From Murdochiella massiliensis (GTDB lineage: Bacteria; Bacillota; Clostridia; Tissierellales; Peptoniphilaceae): a DNA stretch of 64,000 nucleotides. Positions 63,917 to 64,000 of this stretch are shown piece after piece. The stretch's first letter is position 1, and each line of letters starts with the position of its first letter. The position numbers and the translations under genes were made by a program. The stretch covers positions 1,178,001 to 1,242,000 of the forward strand of contig NZ_FIZW01000002.1 in the NCBI RefSeq assembly GCF_900059565.1, in the 5' to 3' direction. The notes below the pieces were generated by a model. It searched no databases. It saw only the letters and a program-made list of their open reading frames with translations, and was not told the origin of the DNA.

Positions 63917-64000
63917 AACTTTTCCCCACTGTAATAAGAATATTCGTCAGCCTTTCAACCATTAAATAATCGTGAACCCGCTCTTTAGAAAGGTATCTTC
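63909..64000 (-). CDS. C-terminal end of a gene coupled to the YobI-like NTPase
   Basis: On the minus strand the frame is open from the window edge for 29 codons (ending KERVHDYLMVERL, then TNILITVGKSYD) and stops at TGA 63911-63909. The NTPase ATG at 63916 lies inside it, so the two genes overlap by eight bases and are probably translated together. Too little is visible to name it. Confidence 0.55.
   Translation of the reverse strand, partial: RYLSKERVHDYLMVERLTNILITVGKSYD

Overview
The window looks like a chromosome segment of a mid-GC, low-spore-type Bacillota (Firmicutes), most likely an anaerobic, peptide-using member of the Tissierellia/Peptoniphilaceae. The basis is inference from gene content: LPXTG-type and CWB2 wall proteins, Bacillus-like gene order (tmk-darA-holB-ricT-rsmI-yabE and tig-clpP-clpX-lon-engB), Rex, Asp23/Gls24, rubredoxin, a small 2[4Fe-4S] ferredoxin, ammonia-dependent AsnA, and an NAD synthetase whose glutaminase site has decayed. 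No tRNA, rRNA or CRISPR array was seen.

Layout. 1-3850: wall and envelope proteins (LPXTG protein end, CWB2-CAP protein, G5 lipoprotein). 3850-6250: a repeat island, then an AT-rich patch with an orphan membrane protein. 6339-10020: 2-hydroxyacid dehydrogenase, HAD phosphatase, Asp23 protein, MATE transporter. 10020-11375: a second, larger repeat island. 11376-14810: a divergent pair, branching enzyme and phosphofructokinase. 14909-24254: SH3 protein, nadE, the tmk-darA-holB-ricT replication/signalling operon, ferredoxin, rsmI, a YabE-like wall protein with a structured leader, and an AIM24 protein. 24453-27975: glmM-cca-degV, overlapping by stop/start. 28046-34515: tig-clpP-clpX-lon-engB. 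34614-36697: glycosyltransferase and TVP38 protein. 36777-37950: a 1.2-kb hairpin array beside a PD-(D/E)XK-like nuclease. 39210-54975: rubredoxin, an RsbW-like kinase, typA, cls, rex, an ABC-F protein, a GDPD-like pseudoenzyme, a dicarboxylate symporter, the CtsR-boxed dnaJ-like gene with clpB, and asnA. 55156-64000: an accessory region holding type I restriction fragments, a decayed mobilizable element (mobC and relaxase with frameshifts and stops), an AlbA_2/Schlafen-like protein and a large YobI-like P-loop NTPase translationally coupled to a gene that runs off the window.

Two features stand out. First, intergenic DNA is unusually rich in short tandem arrays, each locus with its own unit. 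Many units are hairpins; one array appears to grow out of a transcription terminator, and at six genes the repeated unit contains the stop codon of the gene. Second, several enzymes keep their fold but have lost catalytic residues (NadE glutaminase domain, GDPD-like protein). The best candidates for something new are the hairpin array next to the nuclease gene, the stop-codon repeats, the triple-hairpin leader of the YabE-like gene, and the YobI-like NTPase operon at the right edge.
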